A stretch of DNA of 64,000 bases from Haemonchus contortus (GCA_000469685.2 LS997565.1:28814145-28878144); one strand, 5' to 3'. Shown: positions 32,253 to 45,092, counted from the stretch's first letter. Numbers and translations: made by a program. The notes: generated from the sequence alone by a model not told the origin.

Positions 32253-34101
32253 GCCCGTATGCATAACGCCCGGGGTAGGGGAGGGAGAGGAAGTGTTTGT
32301 TTTCGCCGTGGGTCAGATAATTGACGCCGGAGCAGAGTATGTTACTTCCCCAGTACACCAAAAGTGGTGCTAGATTGGTATCCGAAGTTCGTCCTCTTTC
32401 AGTTAGATGAACTGGACTTTGTAGAGAGTGTGGATTTTTGTCCCGCAGAAGTACTCTAACAAGGTGGAGAGAAACTATACCCTGAAAACGCATAAGGAAG
32501 TAGCAAAAGATTAGTATGTTCTTCGGAGTGCATTTTGAGGGTTGTGGGAACTCGGGAACGCGCACTAAGTTATAGCGCACCTATTACAAAGTGGCTTTAG
32601 TTAGATGCAAATGTTCAGATACCTAATACTACTCCCATACTTTTATTAATTGTGTAAAAAATAAATAATTCAAGAAAACAGTAAATTAAATTTGCTCACA
32701 ATATCTCGGATAGGTATCGGTATTGTGGTTACTAATTGTAAAGTAGTCATCAAATACTATTTGGCGGAAGAGTTGGGCTATTTCGCTCCTTTTACAGGAT
32801 TTCCAAAGATTCAGGGCTGAATACAGCGCCATGAGAAGAACTCACTAGAAATATATCACCACCAAAACTATTCACCATTACTTATTCGATACGCGCTCGT
32901 TCCTCCACTCAACAACCTTCACATTTCTGCACCAACCTCAGTTCGGGATCTCACACCTCGAGAATCCTGCATATACGCAACCTTCCCTAATGTACTTACA
33001 CCCCGCACCATACCCTTCGGCTTTACCTTTCCTAAAATTTATTCCTCTCTCATAGCACTGATACACATTAGGTAGATATACTTCTCTTCAAGTCGAATCA
33101 TCTCAGTCTGTTGCTGTTCTTATTCCAACCAATGATATACATAATTGTTGTTCAACAACATGCTTCTTCCTGTAGACATCGGGCTTCCTCACTGGCTTAT
33201 GACGGATATGGATAACATAGTTGCACAGAGTTTTTGAGAAGGAGTGAGAAGCGAATCTTCCGTATTAAGTTTGCCTACCCCTTTAAGCATTGTTCGTCGG
33301 AAAATTAAGGGCAAAACAAGTAGGGGTTGCACGGTTGCAACTGCAATACTTGACAACGCTCAATTTAGTATCAACATTGAGAGCTTAGTACAAAACTGAG
33401 AAATAAAATAATTAAAGACTACGGCATAACATAGCGTCATGTCGCTACCGGCTACTACGACAGGAATAGCCGAGTGTACAAAGAATAAAATGTAACAGTA
33501 TATAAAATAATGAATAAATCAGTCGAAAAACTAATTACTAGTTGCTAACAGAAACGATTCAGGTTTTCTTCTTGAATTACACCAGGATCATGATGCAAAA
33601 AAAGCTCAGGATAACTGGTGTAAATCTAGAAAGAAAAACCAGCCTAATAAAAGCCTCAACTGCTTCATAGCAACGGATGCAGCAATACAAATAAATTGGT
33701 AGTTGGTTGCAGCAGTAGAATAAAATCAGAGCAATTCGTGACGATTTCGGCAGCAGAAGTCAGAGGAATAAGCGCTCAGTCGAATAATGTAGTGAATAGC
33801 AGAGTTGCGGTCTACATGACCATCGGCGCCCCAGCTCTATTCTAGGGGTAGATTCATCCCCCGGGGAGCCAATGGGGTCGGGCTTCTCTGAGCTCTCGCT
33901 AAGGTAAGGTCGCAGAGACAAACATCACATGATTACCAAGGGCTGTCGATTCTTCACCTGTTTATAGGAAAATACTTAGCTCCATTGCAACTATCTTGAC
34001 ACAGAACAAAGGCAAAAACCCCATTTGAACACTCGCGCCCTCGGCAAACATTTCCTCTCCCTCCCCTACCCCGGGCGTTATGCATACGGGCCTTTGAGTA
34101 A
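32253..34101. repeat. Inverted pair of a GC-rich repeat
   Basis: About 50 bp at 32253-32303 (GGCCCGTATGCATAACGCCC then GGGGTAGGGGAGGGAGAGGA) recurs inverted at 34045-34101. The 1.75-kb interior is AT-rich and shows no coding sequence I recognise; the pair may be the ends of one large element or two independent insertions. Confidence 0.6.
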
Positions 34102-34807
34102 AAAGGGAGAGGGGGGGGGAGGGGAGGGGGAGTGAAAGAGCGAAGCTCCCGCTCCTGCATCCTGACACTACCCGATACGGATTTGAATTTGCAACCATAG
34201 CCTCCAGCATGGCCTCAACATACAACCCAGACATTGATTCATTATTCATTGAGAGTTCCGCCTTGTAGGTTACTAATTCCTCGAAATTTTTCTACCATTG
34301 GGATCTTGAAGAATCGTGGAACATTGGGACATTCTATTTGTTTTACACTACATCGGAAAAGAAGTTTTTCCTTCGAATATTAACTAGAAAACTGAGACCA
34401 GGTACAAGGCAGGGAAGCAGGAACGGTTCATCACATGAGCGCTAAAGATTTGATGAAGAACCTAAACACTATGCAGATAGTTGGAGTGGACACCCACGTC
34501 CATGTTTGTAACGTGATAACCCCTGTGGTTATAATGAAGCACGCTCTGGAAAATTTTCAGTCCTTCAAATCGAAGTCTAGCTTCGGACCATGACTTCGTT
34601 GCCAGAAGCACGATATATTTAGCCGATCACAGGGTACAGAGTGGGACGGTACGAACACCCTCTTCATGTTATGCTACCATCGCGCACATGGACGGTGAGA
34701 AGAAAAGTAGAATAGAAAGACACGATCAATATAATATGCAGCGATCAATTGCTTGAATAAGGCTCGGACATGAGAAATCTTTGGCAGAAGACAATGGAAA
34801 TGGGCCA

Positions 34808-34886
34808 CGCAACTATTACCTGTCGATATAACTAGTACGATCCATAATTATGTGACTGGTTATATTAACAGGTAATGGTTGCGTAG
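34808..34886. repeat. Imperfect hairpin
   Basis: CACGCAACTATTACCTGT, an AT-rich loop with TAACTAGT/ACTGGTTA, then ACAGGTAATGGTTGCGTAG. The stem is about 17 bp with one mismatch, then a second short stem. Possibly a short foldback MITE. Confidence 0.6.
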
Positions 34887-35462
34887 TAGTGAAATAGATG
34901 ATACACCTCATGACGTTTTGGAAGCGAAATGGTGCTCACATTACAAAGGAGCTATATCTGTTTGCAGCTATATTTGTTCGCGACAATCGGAAATAAATCG
35001 TGTTTACAAGTGGATTAAAAACGAGATTATAACGAATTTCGAGTACATGCGGAGGATGCGTTTGGCTGATTTCTTGATATTTTGACAACAGCAATGATTC
35101 TGAATGTTCCCATAACATCACACACAAAACGTCTTTTCATTCCGCTTAAAAGGCCACTTCCAGCATTTTTTTCTAGACAAGGCAAAACTACACGTTCACT
35201 ATCTCTGTTATTTACAAAGCAGTAACTTGGTGTTTGCAGTTTTAATTTCATATTTCTCAATAACTGTCCCAGCACTATCGATATACCTAGGTCTCTATTC
35301 AAAGTTCTATGGGAATTTGAAACCCTTCCCTGGTTAGTAACTACATCGTTTTCTTACTACTCTTCGAAGAAAGGAATGAGGCCCAGCGTTAGCCGAGCGA
35401 TCCGTCTGGTTTGAAATAAACAACTTATCTTGAACTCTACCACCATGACTTCATAACATGAT

Positions 35463-36450
35463 AAACTGCTAGTCTAGTATTCCGTGGCAGCGTGGGCATT
35501 AATGATGGCTTCGCATCGGCGGGGCATTGATTCAATCAATCTAACAATAAAACACTGATCTACTTTCTTCCATTCTTCTTCCAATTTAGCAAACCTCTGG
35601 GCAGTACTTGTGGCTTTTTTACCGGCTTTTCACTGAGTTCCTGCCACAAGGGTTCAATGACGTTCAAGTCAGGGGCTGGTTGCGCCAGTCAGAGCATCAA
35701 ATTTTCCTAGGATTCACCCTCTCGCACAACCTTCCAGATCTGTATTAACGGTCGTTACCATTGGTGGAAAATGAATCGTCTCCTTTGAACACGAGGGGAT
35801 TCATTTTTTCAAGGAGTCTACGTACATCAGGTAGTTCATGCGAAAAACATCTCCGAATTAATACTAAAGCGCCACCATGCTTGTTAACGGCATTTAGTTT
35901 TTCAGGTCGAACCTTGTGTTGTTCTTGTGTGGTCGTCTTGCGAACAACCTCCATGTGTACGAGACAAAAAAAACCTTGACTCGCCGCTTCAACTGACTTC
36001 GCGTCATTGGTAGAGAGCCCAGTGGAGGTGTGTGCGCGCCCAGTGAAGTCGAGCTCGTCTGTTTTCTGAATACACTGATGGCTTTTCCACGGTTCTTCCA
36101 CCAATCCAGCACCTCGGGCGTCTGTTCAAAGTGCCTAGATATGGTAGCGGCGTCACCTTTGTTGATATTTTAACCATTATATCGGAAGATGGTTTCTGAG
36201 ATATTGACATAACCCACGAGTATCTCGCTTTCGTCCGCAGGAGTGGTAATTTGTAGCCTTCTCGTGCGGACTCGCTTGATTGGGCTTCAGCGCAACTTTA
36301 GTCTACCGATAATCTTTGTAATCATAGATCTCGACACACGAACTGCTTTGGAAGTTGAGCTTCAATCTACGCGTAACGCCTGTGGCAATGACGAAATCTG
36401 TTTTACGGTCAGAGAACGATTCAGTTCGTCCCACTACAAAAGAAAGTGAT
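35463..36450 (-). pseudogene. Tc1-like transposase relic
   Basis: Minus-strand frames, interrupted by stops and frameshifts, read in order: LNRSLTVKQISSLPQAL (N-terminal helix-turn-helix region), ILVGYVNISETIFR, NAVNKHGGALVLIRRCFS (the Tc1 VKHGGGSVMVWGCFS block) and, near 35500-35600, EEEWKKVDQC then LIESMPRRCEAIINAHAATEY minus its last residue, the standard Tc1 C-terminal block. The DDE residues are not all recoverable, and the element is dead. Confidence 0.7.
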
Positions 36451-36685
36451 TTCAAGACATAAGTCACCAAGCAGCTTTAGATTCGAAAACTCAGGAAAAC
36501 CCACCTCAAAAATAAGCCACTTTCGAAAATATTTGTATATTTTTCGAAAAATGAAGTCGGGTTGACAAGAAGTAAGCTACCGCTTATATGCATCGCAACA
36601 GACTCGGTGATGTTTGAAAAAGGGGCTATCAAAAACATTGAGTTTGAGATGGGTTATTTCAAAATATGTTCATGGTGATTTCTTT

Positions 36686-36723
36686 TTAACGCATTCACGC
36701 CGACAGCAGCCCATATGGGCTGC
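36686..36723. mobile_element. TTAA-type element end with 18-bp perfect palindrome
   Basis: TTAACGCATTCACGCCGACA followed by GCAGCCCATATGGGCTGC at 36706-36723, a perfect palindrome. The arrangement (TTAA, 12-14 bp terminus, palindrome) copies that of the elements at 6984 and 48997 with a different palindrome sequence. Confidence 0.5.
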
Positions 36724-37604
36724 CAATAGCAAGTGCTCCTTGGACGCTGGTGGATGCCAGATAAAAATTGGCTGTGATTTCGTTATATCATAACCCCTTG
36801 GAATATTCTCGAAACCAATGAAATGGTCAAGGGATAGCATACACCCAATCCCCGTCGGCAGGGAAAACGTTAGAAGGTAACAACTTTATCCAAACAATTA
36901 ACAACCGCAGCTTTTTTCGTCTTTACTTCATAAATCAATTACGAGTGGAGTACTCTAGGGCTAGAACACCGTTGAAATCAGTTTGCCGAGCTCTATAAGC
37001 TGATACCCTATATGGTTGAAAGTACTTCGCTTTGGATTGCGCCGTGCACTTGAGTTCCATTTGAAAATTAATTGCATGTACACTGTGTGCACGCTTTAGT
37101 GCTTGTAGTGGCTGATTGGTTCCTCAGGATGAAGTAATCAGAATTTGGTTCGGGTAGCGCCACGTAAACTCGACTTTAACCAGTACAATGAGAAGATTAT
37201 TGATCGATTTCATTCAGTCTCCATCGTACATTTCTAATGTGAAGGCTGTAGATGACTCCTCCTCTAGGGTTCCATAGATATTATGACACCGTTTTACGGC
37301 AAATCAATTAAGTCGATTTTTTTGACATTTTCCAAACTTTGGAGGGATTTTTCTCCAAGAACTTAGGAGATGGCGTTGTGGTACTGTATTGTCATAGACA
37401 ACTCTTTGTTTTCTGCAAGACCGTTGTGGTACACCTTTCCATAGATCGAAAATTCCCTCTTGATATGGCGACAAACTTCGAACTTCGTCAGGCTTAAATC
37501 ATGGAGTTATGTTTTCTCCATTTTCTTGGCCTTTTTGCAGCTGAGTTGCACACGGTTGAATTCCCCGTGAAAACTGCTATCGAATGATATATGGATCAGC
37601 CCGG

Positions 37605-37995
37605 ATGAATCCTCCCTTTATAACCATTTCCTGCCTATGCCTTTCCGTGACTGTGGCAGCTCATATAGTTTGCCACGGCCAGTGCAGCGGAAAGGCGCCC
37701 GTCCGTGGGGGACGCATTCGCAAAACGCGCGCTCGTCTTAATGGTAAGAAAACATCATGGAAAAGCAGGATAAAACAAATGGAAAATTACCAGCAATCTC
37801 TCCGCCTTACGCTTTTCCATGTAAAGATAAGAAAGTGAGTGATACATATCCAATGTTGGATCTAAAACATCAATCATGACAGAAAGCACAAAAAATGGAA
37901 GAAAATAGACGACTCACTGCTCTTGACCTGGGTGTTTGTCAGAAACCGGCGAACTTTCCACATCTGTAGCTCGCCCGAGGATGATATATCGATGA
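37605..37995 (+). CDS. Possible small secreted peptide gene (two exons)
   Basis: The ATG at 37605 opens MNPPFITISCLCLSVTVAAH, a good signal peptide, followed by a short Cys pair (VCHGQC) and a very basic segment (GRIRKTRARL). A strong donor (AATG|GTAAGA) ends the exon at 37743. The acceptor gtttgtcag at 37942 opens a phase-compatible second exon, 37943-37995, ending SVARPRMIYR and TGA; total 63 residues. This resembles a secreted effector or neuropeptide-like precursor, but no family is recognised and no homologue could be checked. Confidence 0.35.
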
Positions 37996-40900
37996 ACCTG
38001 AAAAATTGTAGTTTGCTTGTCTATGACACCTCTCTGGAGCTCTTTCAGCAGATAGAATCGCCGTTCCAGGACTCGCATGTCATGCATATGTTGATTTTAG
38101 CGTTCTCATTTCCTAATCCTATCTTCCGCACAGTTGATTATCCCATTTCATAAAATGAACTATAATATGCCTGATATTTATAAGTCGTGATATTCAACAC
38201 TTTACTTTGTGAAACCTCAGGAACAGCACATTTTGAATGAGATTGTCTGCACGAATGGATCATTGTCTAACCGTTTTTGGAAACGTTTTTCGTCCTGATA
38301 TAAATGACTCACCTCCGAATAATTGAACTGTCATAAGGGCAGATTCTTAGCCCTTTTTCCATGATTTCGAACAGTTTGGTTTTATATGAGTGGAAGCTGT
38401 GCTGTAAGATTACATTTCGAGCATGGTCTTCAAACAGCATCCACGAAGAGAACAAACGATCAAGAACGTTGGTAAATGAATTAAATAATAGATAAATATA
38501 TAGACAATTAGGGTGTCACAAGAGTTATGAGAAAGTTTTGCATCCCAACTGTGAAAGCATTTTGCTCCCGGACCCGCATAGCAGGACTATAAATGCGGTA
38601 GCAAGAAAAGGGTGTTGTTGATATGCCAATACTACGGTATGTCGACATTTGACGTCGTCGTTCGAAGTAAGTAATCATCGACCGAACGATGAGCCATCGA
38701 TAAGACTTCCAGAGCCTTCTGCTTCACCATTATGGAACTGATCGCTTTGACACTCAGGCTTGGAATGAGATATGATGGCTGGTTGGCAGCAGTGACCCTC
38801 TCTTGTCGCTTACCATAAATGGCACGATCGCTTCCTCTGAGAAGAGATTAGCCTCGACGAATTTCGTCGAAGCGAACGTCCATTGTCCTTAGATACCGAC
38901 ACTATTCTGGCCTGCATTCAGAGCAATCCTCATCGAAGTGTCACGAAATGGAAAAGACGACTTCCAGTATCAAATCCGTCATCCACACGTTCTACGCAGA
39001 AGTCTCTTTCGAAGCAGGACTCTTTGCAAATATCGCTTAATCTCTGACTGAGCAGGAGCGTCACGTCAGCGTCAGCGTCGACTGCGTGTCAGAAGCTCCT
39101 CAACTGTAAGCGGACGACGACATCAATCGGCTTCATTACTGTTCAGGATAAAAAGTAGATGTCATATGAAAACCCACACAGGAAATTTTCCAGTATTTTA
39201 GAATGCTTCAGAGAAGAGTTTTGAACTTTCGACTCCAGCTCGCCAGCTCAGCGTAGGCTCCGCCCATTTGAGGGATTTGAACACATTCTTCTATTACTCA
39301 ACGCTTACACCAGATTGCTTGAAAAGTATTTTCTATTTTTTTGCCCCTGGACTGACCCAACCTCTCCAGCTGCATCTTCAGATAATATCGAATTTCGTGA
39401 CCGACAAACAATAGACAAACAAACAAACAAACATGAGCGCGCTGTATCTAGCAAGGATGCGTGTGGAACATACCCAATTATATTCAAGAACGTCCATATA
39501 GGCACGCACTATAGCGTTTCTGTCATCTGACGATTGACAATGTTCAATGTATTTGAAGAGATGGTCACAGTCGTCGAGCCATTGACCCGAATTTTTTGAA
39601 GCTGAAACAAAGCTAATGAGACATTACTACGTCATCTAGTGTGAGCGTTTTAACAAAAACAAACAACACAACAAAGCCCAAAACTTTCACATTTTTATTT
39701 CCAATATTCATGTTAGAACAGCCGTACCAATTGCTGTTTCAAAGAGAAAACGCTTCTGCGATTCTTCCTATGCACGAACCTACCAATTCTGTTTCTTGAG
39801 AGTGGTGTTGACGAAAGAAAAAAGAATTGGTAAAATGGTTGTAAGGACACCCATGACGCAAGAGCTCTCCGAAATATGATCTTCCACTACACTTCAACTA
39901 GAGAAGTTTCACTATCACAATCGCGGGTGGGCAAACAAATTGGATATCAACAAACCCAACGAAAATTTATCACAATATGTTCTAACCCTTCCAAGGAAAG
40001 CAAGTAATCCAGGTAAAATCTATTTGGGATCCGACCACGCCCGACGCTGTGCTGCGCACTCTCATCCAACCTTCATCAGGAATAGCATGGGTGGAGGAAG
40101 CACTGCTGTGAAACTAACATATTACAATTCATGAGTTCTTCTGCAACATGTGTTCCATCTAACCTCAATTGAGGGCGAAAACAGAAAGATCATTATATAC
40201 TACCAAACGATATATAGTTCCTATCACTATATATCATCCGTAGTTGATGATACGACCATAAACAACATGACTGACTAAGTCGTCGAGGATCCAGTTAATG
40301 CGAAAGAAGCAGCTTGTCTAGTGATTTTTTCCTTCTAAGGCTCCTTATCAGCCTTACTCGTCACTTCTTGTCGCTCACCATCGGTGTTTACTCCTGTCGC
40401 CAGAATTCTCTCCAAACCTGGATTTTCTAGACCGAACGGAACAGAAGTTTTGAGTTTTCGGTCAAACACACACGGACACGCAACATGACACCCAGCTACA
40501 TATATCGTAAGTAATAAATAAGTAGATACACACAGCTCAGAAGGGTTTTTATCTATGCACGGCAGTGAATTTCATAACGGCGTATATCCTACTATATATA
40601 ATGCGCTACGTGTTTGATGTCGGTGTGTTCGTTCCTCCTGTTCCTCGCGACCTGGAGCGTCCGACTTTTGCGGAAATCATAGGCGGTGAGGCGTACAGCC
40701 TAATGATTTGTGACAGAAAATGAAAGCAGGTGGGGCTGTTTAGGGGTCATAGGAGAGTCAGGGTGGTTACGCCTTCCTTGCTGACAGTGAAAACAAATGT
40801 GTTAACGGTAAAAGAAAAAACTAATAACTGCTGATAGGGCCCATGAGGGGAAATAGATGGGAGATGTCGTTATGCCGTCCTACATCAGTTGCGATAGAGC

Positions 40901-41519
40901 ATGTCCATCACTAATACTGGGCTAATAGTTTACATTCTGGAAAGTAAGTAGAATTATGCATGAGGGATCCTGGTAGTGATGTATTCACCAGTCAACGATA
41001 TTAGTAAGTATCTTCTAAGAGCTCAACTTATGAGACTCTTCAGTTACAGAAAAGTCACTGCGTCAGTAGAAACCTTCAATGGATGATTACTGTCAACAAC
41101 CTAGGCGCAGGCGTTAGCACATAATCATTACCAATTGCGTTTGCTTCCCCCTCTTTTGCGATTAGAAATGTATCATTGTTCTGGAAGAGGAGTGTTTGAT
41201 CAACTGGTCCTTCCTACTTTGTAACGGAATGAGAACGAGCCAGGACTACTTCACTGAAAACCGAGCGATCGACTAATTGAGTGGCCAGTAAGGTTTTCAC
41301 AAGAATAGGAGAAAGGCTGTCAGACAAGCATTTACAAGTCTAGTCCCTCACTGTGTCAAGTTATTAACAATTTACAATCTTTGGTTCAATCTAATCCAGA
41401 TTCCTGTGAGGGCAAGACATTTGTACAGGTCAATATCAACCAGAAGTTTGCAAAGGAACTCGACGCCAGCATCATTCGAGACATGAAACTTTTCGATGAG
41501 ATTTTGGACCGAATACATA
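37996..41519. other. No gene recognised; repeats only
   Basis: Contains an (ACAA)n tract near 39410-39432. At 40585-40620 is TATCCTACTATATATAATGC, whose start is shared with a repeat at 59566-59600. No coding exon can be supported. Confidence 0.4.
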
Positions 41520-41559
41520 ATTATTAACATAATGTTTCGCAGTGTTTTGTCGTACAGGT

Positions 41560-42335
41560 TTGTTATGGTAGAAACCGCTTTATTCGGTCGACGTTCCGAC
41601 TATCTTGTCGTCTTCAAGGACGTGAAAGCAATTCGGAGCTCCTGATCTGTGGCTTACCCGACCAAGCGCCCAAACGCGCTAGCCCAGTTGCAAAAGCTCC
41701 CAGAAACTTGAACAACAAAAGATCCCAACCGAGAAACCAACCTTCTGCGGTTTCACCAACGCTGACGTTCCACTAGATTCGGTGAACAACAAATAACCAA
41801 TGAGGTGCCATTGGCGGTCGTTGGATAAGAGCTGCCCGGTGTTCTCAAAGCCCACAGAGAGGAATGAATGGCAGAAATTCGCCTGTTATGGCAATGCACT
41901 CATTTCGTTTGTTCAGTTCAGGATTTCTCTCGCGGATATACAACGCTTCCAAGACCTTTCTAGCACCGATTTCGTTCTCGTAGGCTAAGATTTTGCATTT
42001 AATATCAAAATCATTGCCTTCGTGTACTTCTAGTCGATGCTTCCCAAGTGGTGTAAAGAGGCTTCCACGCCTTTTACCTGCTAGATGTTCATTGACACGT
42101 ATGCCTAGCATCCTTCCCGTCTCACCAATATACATATATTCCGTCACAGGCCGAAAACTGAAGTTGGTACACTGTCCCTCACTGTGTGCAATCACCATCT
42201 TTTCCAAGCGGACAAATAACGCAGTTATTCGTAGAACATGCACGATCATAAAGTCTATTGCGGATAAGATGACGTTTGATATTGTCCGTTGGTAGGTTTA
42301 CCAAGACAACATTAGCCAGATCCGCTCGAGCAATG
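41560..42335 (-). pseudogene. Penelope-like element fragment with GIY-YIG endonuclease (copy 1)
   Basis: On the minus strand the frame reads NLPTDNIKRHLIRNRLYDR, then CVICPLGKDGDC (Cys pair of the linker), YIGETGRMLGIRVNEHL (YIG and Arg/His of the GIY-YIG nuclease), LGKHRLEVHEGNDFDIK and LEALYIRERNPELNKR. This order is that of the endonuclease end of Penelope-like retroelements. A TGA after GDCTQ and a frameshift before YIGETGR break it. The reverse transcriptase is absent, so the copy is 5'-truncated. Its 3' end carries a hammerhead-like motif near 41618-41579. Confidence 0.82.
41579..41618 (-). ncRNA. Hammerhead-like core at the 3' end of Penelope-like copy 1
   Basis: Minus strand: CUUGAAGA, stem II CGAC-AAGATA-GTCG, then GAACGTCGACC and AATAAA. 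Compared with the hammerhead consensus CUGANGA, stem II, GAAA, it has one extra U in the first box and GGAAC in place of GAAA, so it is probably inactive or needs its partner strand. Hammerhead motifs in Penelope-like elements are established knowledge. Confidence 0.5.
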
Positions 42336-43360
42336 CATTGTCAGCGCAGAAATTCGACTAAGACTCAGACTAAGCGGGTCGTTGAAAGGAATATGTTCCG
42401 GACAGCAGCCAGTGTCTGCAGTGGAGAAAATAGGCAAAAAGAATCAGTGAAGATGGCACACGAAATAGCTGCGCTCAATGGCTACGTATATTCTTCGACT
42501 TCCCACGGAAAAGAAGTGTGGTCACTAGCAGCAGACCCCGTGGACGGCAAAACTCCGTTCATTGTGCCATACGTCTCTGATGAGGTTAGCACTTCCATAA
42601 GGAAGTGCCTGAAGAGGTCGAGTCTGGAAAATCTAGTTGCCATTTCAGGTGTACCCCTACAACCTAAAGCATCGGCCGGTTTGCAATCGGCTCTACGACC
42701 GCTTATGTACCACCCCTATGTACCCCTGTGTGGTCTGCCCAACCGGCAAGGAAGGCGACTGTGCAATCGCAGGAGTGGTCTACAAGATCACATGTTGCAG
42801 TTGTGGAGAGGGATATATCGGCGAAACATCAAAACTGCAATGCGTACGCATCAAGGAGCACTTAGGGGGCAAGGTCAGGTTATGCATGTCAACTGCCTTA
42901 GGCGCCCATAGGATGGAGACGCATTATGGAGTCGACTTCGAGGTCTTGGCACGAGAATCGTAAACACCCGCACGAAAACCCTCGAGGCATTCTGGACTCA
43001 GGTCACCAGACCAAAAATGAACCGGAGTGAAGAATGTATCACAATCACGCGGGAGCTGAGGCAGTATATAAGGTTGGCCTTCCACCAGTCTTTCTGAATC
43101 ACATCCATTCCGAAGAGCTTACTGGACCTTGCTGCTGGCTTCTAAGTGGTCGCGAGGATCGGACTGATCTACGGTGAGTGGCCCAACTTACATTCGCGTG
43201 ATGATCTCTGAGGTCTCGAATTTCTGTAAGGTAGTTGATACGTTTGATCGGGTAATCATAAATTGCTTCGATCGTTCCAGGCTCTGAAGAAGGCGATCTA
43301 CGCCGAAACGTTAGCCGGAATAAAGTTTTTTACCATCCTCGTCCAAGTTCAAGCAAAGAA
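42336..43360 (+). pseudogene. Penelope-like element fragment with GIY-YIG endonuclease (copy 2)
   Basis: Plus-strand frames read ESVKMAHEIAALNGYVYSST, PFIVPYVSDEVSTSIRKCL (end of reverse transcriptase and linker), HRPVCNRLYDRLC, CVVCPTGKEGDC, VVYKITCCSCGEGYIGETSK and RIKEHLGGKVRLCM, then ALGAHRMETHYGVDFEVLAR. Two frames overlap at about 42637-42720, so one frameshift is needed, and more lie after 42960 (LEAFWTQVTRPKMNR continues the domain). It stands back to back with copy 1: their truncated 5' ends meet near 42336. The two copies are clearly different lineages at the protein level. Confidence 0.82.
43284..43325 (+). ncRNA. Hammerhead-like ribozyme core at the 3' end of Penelope-like copy 2
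   Basis: CTGAAGA at 43284-43290 fits CUGANGA. Stem II is GGCG-ATCTA-CGCC (43292-43304). GAAA follows at 43305-43308, then CG and AGCCGGAATAAAG. All conserved core bases 5' of stem III are present. A CGTC cleavage-site candidate lies about 30 nt on, but I see no good stem I pairing, so self-cleavage in this copy is uncertain. Confidence 0.55.
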
Positions 43361-43404
43361 AACAACGTTTGCACTATGCCGAGGTTTAGAGATAGCCGTA
43401 CATG

Positions 43405-44145
43405 GTGAATTAATTAGAGTTACTTCGCACATAGGTGCGAGCCGACCCTGAGGAAATGAAGACTCAGGGTTCATCAAACTTTTCATTCATCCTCATTAAT
43501 CGATAAGTAAGGAAGGGAATATATAGTAAAGTGTTTCAAGAGTTATCAGTTTCATCCATTTATGCAAATTATATTAGTAATATACATTCTGAAAATAATA
43601 TCAATATTTCAAATTCATTTATGTTCGTAGCACACAACTCGAAAAAGACTAACCAAATCCTGAGAGGTGTCAATTATTAGAATCCGCTACGACTTTGGTT
43701 CCATTTATAAAGTAAGGGCTATGAAATCAACATTGGGGAAGGAGATTTATGATCATTCGATGGGTATGTTCCGTCCCGAAAACCACTCCACGATTTTAAA
43801 CCAGAAAGAGTTTAAGTAGTCATCTGAATGCTTGTTTACCTCCTAGAGAGGTTAGACGTACATTTAACCACTACATCTTCACCTATACCTTGTTTGCTAC
43901 TGAAGCGCACCTTGTGTGTATTTTAAATAAATAAATAAATAAATAAATATACACAAAAGTAACTTCTAAAACCAATAATCTAATAATTTTATTTCTTCTT
44001 GAACTATTATACCATATAGTTTTTACGATTCCTTCACCTCGAACTAGATTAATGAGAATGAATGAAAAGTTTGATGACCCCTAAGTCTTCACTTCCTAAT
44101 CAGGGTCGCCTCGCACCTATGTGCGAAAAAACCCTAATTAGTTCG
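43405..44145. mobile_element. MITE with about 95-bp inverted ends
   Basis: The left arm (43405-43502) contains TTCGCACATAGGTGCGAGCC and CATCAAACTTTTCATTCATC. The right arm (44048-44145) contains the inverse (GATGAATGAAAAGTTTGATG with small differences, and GCACCTATGTGCGAA). The interior is AT-rich with an AAAT tetranucleotide run at 43924-43948. No transposase frame. Confidence 0.75.
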
Positions 44146-45092
44146 TTAGCTGATCGTAATTCGAGAAGCTGACCGATTTGGACGAGTTGGTCGAAGTAGA
44201 ATTTGCGTTGTATTGCCCATGCGCCCCGAGGGTCGCGCCAAACGACCGCCTCCCCACAGCACCCGTGTGACATATACGACATTGCGACTACCCAAGACAT
44301 ATTAGACACTTCGAAAAAAGACTCTGGGCAAGGGACACGAGGAAAGGACCGGAGTGGGGAGGGGGCAGGGGTGATCAGCGTGCAGCTACAGACTGCTACC
44401 GTCCATAAGCGCAGAGTTTGCAGCAGGATAGGGAGGTCAGTTCTCCCTAAAATGTATTGCAACTTCCTTATGTAGTGGCAATGAACAACTAGCTTCAGTC
44501 GAAATTAGTTGATCAATAGGTAATCGATAGATATCCAGGCTACTGATTTTAGGATACTGATTCTACGATGTGTTGATAACATTGGAAGACGATAACAATA
44601 CTAAAAGAAATCGCTGCGGGAAAATAGCATTCAATCTTCTTCATCGCCTCTAAATTTGAACATTCTTTGACTAGACCAAGAAGGGTTATGAACTTCGTTT
44701 TCAATTTGTTAGGTGATTGCAGTAAGTTATGAGCTTTATTGTTATTGTAGAATCCTACAGTCATCATTATTTTTCTACAACTTTTCCAGATCTCACCAAA
44801 GGAAAAATACCCTCATAAATTGCTATGACAGGAAAATTATTCAACAGACAGGTAATAGCTAAGCACAGAAGAAAGTCATGTGTTTATGGTGACTACCAAC
44901 ATACCGCAAACACCTGGTATCACGATGAGCAAGATTGAGTACATTACCTGCTCAAAATCCGTCTATATTTACATTTCTGCACAATGTAACTCCTATTGTT
45001 CCTTTTCATTTTCTCTCATAATATACACCTCTTATTTCTAACGAAGACGCTTTCTCAGACTTTTTTACAGAATTATGGTACCAAATATTTGC
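44146..45092. other. No gene recognised; possible 3' flank of NRDE2
   Basis: There is a minus-strand AATAAA at 44740-44735, a candidate polyadenylation signal if the candidate 3' exons at 45093-47830 are real, though it is 350 nt away. Nothing else can be supported. Confidence 0.3.
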
